Origin: JACKHO01 sp041398745
GTDB lineage: Bacteria; Planctomycetota; Planctomycetia; Planctomycetales; Planctomycetaceae
Direction of reading: 5' to 3'
DNA length: 64,000 bases
Assembly (NCBI GenBank): GCA_041398745.1
Contig: JAWKUB010000012.1
Location: forward strand, 181,866-245,865
Positions 63,645-64,000 of this stretch are shown here, in pieces. Numbering within the stretch: the first letter of the stretch is position 1; each line of letters opens with the position of its first letter. The notes under the pieces were generated by a model that saw nothing but the letters and a program-made list of their open reading frames with translations, ran no database searches and was not told the origin of the DNA. The translations under genes and the position numbers were made by a program.

Positions 63645-64000
63645 ATGGACGCATTTGAACTTCATCGACATGTCATCTCGGACTATGGCGACTACACGAA
63701 AAGCTTTGTCCGAATTGCCGACCAGAGAGTGCGTGAACGCGTCGAACAGGAAATGGAAGAGGGGTTATTGTGGCCCGAACCCCTCCTGCAACTAAATCCG
63801 GCGTTCGAACCGGGGAGGACAGTTGATCAACTCGTTCAGGAGCATGTGCTGCATCCTGACTGTGCCCGGATCTTTCGAGCCAAAGCTCACGAGAACGATT
63901 TCGGCCGTGCGATGCGTCTGCATCTACACCAGGACCAGGCAATTCAGATTGCCGCCCAGAACCGTCCTTACGTACTGACCACTGGTACGGGGTCCGGCAA
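63645..64000 (+). CDS. DEAD/DEAH-type helicase, N-terminal part (runs off the window)
   Basis: From ATG 63645: MDAFELHRHVISDYGDYTKS, FVRIADQRVRERVEQEMEEG, LLWPEPLLQLNPAFEPGRTV, DQLVQEHVLHPDCARIF, then RLHLHQDQAIQIAAQNRPYV (Q-motif-like Gln) and LTTGTGSGK (Walker A) at the very edge, 118 codons in. This N-terminus is typical of large YprA/DUF1998-associated helicases that occur singly or in defence islands. The rest is outside the window, so subclass and full role cannot be judged. Confidence 0.85.
   Translation, partial: MDAFELHRHVISDYGDYTKSFVRIADQRVRERVEQEMEEGLLWPEPLLQLNPAFEPGRTVDQLVQEHVLHPDCARIFRAKAHENDFGRAMRLHLHQDQAIQIAAQNRPYVLTTGTGSG

Overview
The window reads as chromosomal DNA of a planctomycete (order Planctomycetales or a close relative). 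Supporting gene content: a Tat-type DUF1501 protein, three secreted type I sulfatases and a formylglycine-generating-type (FGE-like) protein, an MJ0042 zinc-ribbon/DUF1559-like protein, a TIGR03067-like lipocalin, an ECF sigma factor beside a Ser/Thr kinase with a C-terminal WD40 propeller, and a 2,508-residue RTX/FG-GAP protein whose N-terminus carries the planctomycete-style 'LE.(x)n.LLS' export motif. Identifications come from reading motifs and translations only; no database search was possible.

Layout. 1-19,300 is mostly ordinary chromosome: DUF1501, ferrochelatase (hemH), a histidine kinase, trpS, a zinc-ribbon protein, sulfatase, WYL regulator, a ceramidase-like protein, lipocalin, MJ0042 protein, tpx, pterin carbinolamine dehydratase and a two-sulfatase operon. 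A short palindromic repeat (core CAGACAGGAATGTCTG) is dispersed between these genes. 18,644-30,700 holds a truncated IS110 transposase, the giant RTX protein, an IS21 remnant and a decayed exported-protein gene. At 31,111 a tRNA-Val(CAC) gene has a broken tyrosine integrase running antisense into its 3' half, marking an old integrative element. 33,465-43,906 is a signalling block: PspA, ECF sigma factor, rhomboid protease, Ser/Thr kinase-WD40 and a membrane-anchored WD40 protein. A trypsin-FGE fusion gene follows, cut by an IS21-type element that carries an unusual in-frame IstA-IstB fusion.

46,785-52,765 is accessory DNA coded almost entirely on the minus strand: an acetyltransferase, a macro-like protein, a SUKH immunity-like protein and several small acidic proteins. 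The sequence supports a decayed chromosomal integron here: the N-terminal part of an integron-type integrase (51,116), a palindromic attI-like site before it, a well-formed attC-like element (50,342-50,433), a mutated attC-like element (51,978-52,065), and the 3' end of a group II (IIC-like) intron lying in reverse orientation next to a cassette stop codon.

53,377-56,316 holds an intact tyrosine recombinase, an IS3 element with clear inverted repeats and a 3-bp target duplication but a frameshifted orfB, and an internally deleted IS5-like element. From 56,364 a tightly coupled pair follows: a 1,021-residue RapA/SNF2-type helicase and an Hsp70/actin-fold protein overlapping by 8 nt, with a possible cut-off third gene. 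After an EEP nuclease-like gene, a small acidic protein and an ASCH protein on the other strand, the window ends inside a DEAD-type helicase at its Walker A motif. The helicase/Hsp70-like pair is the best candidate for an undescribed (possibly anti-phage) system.
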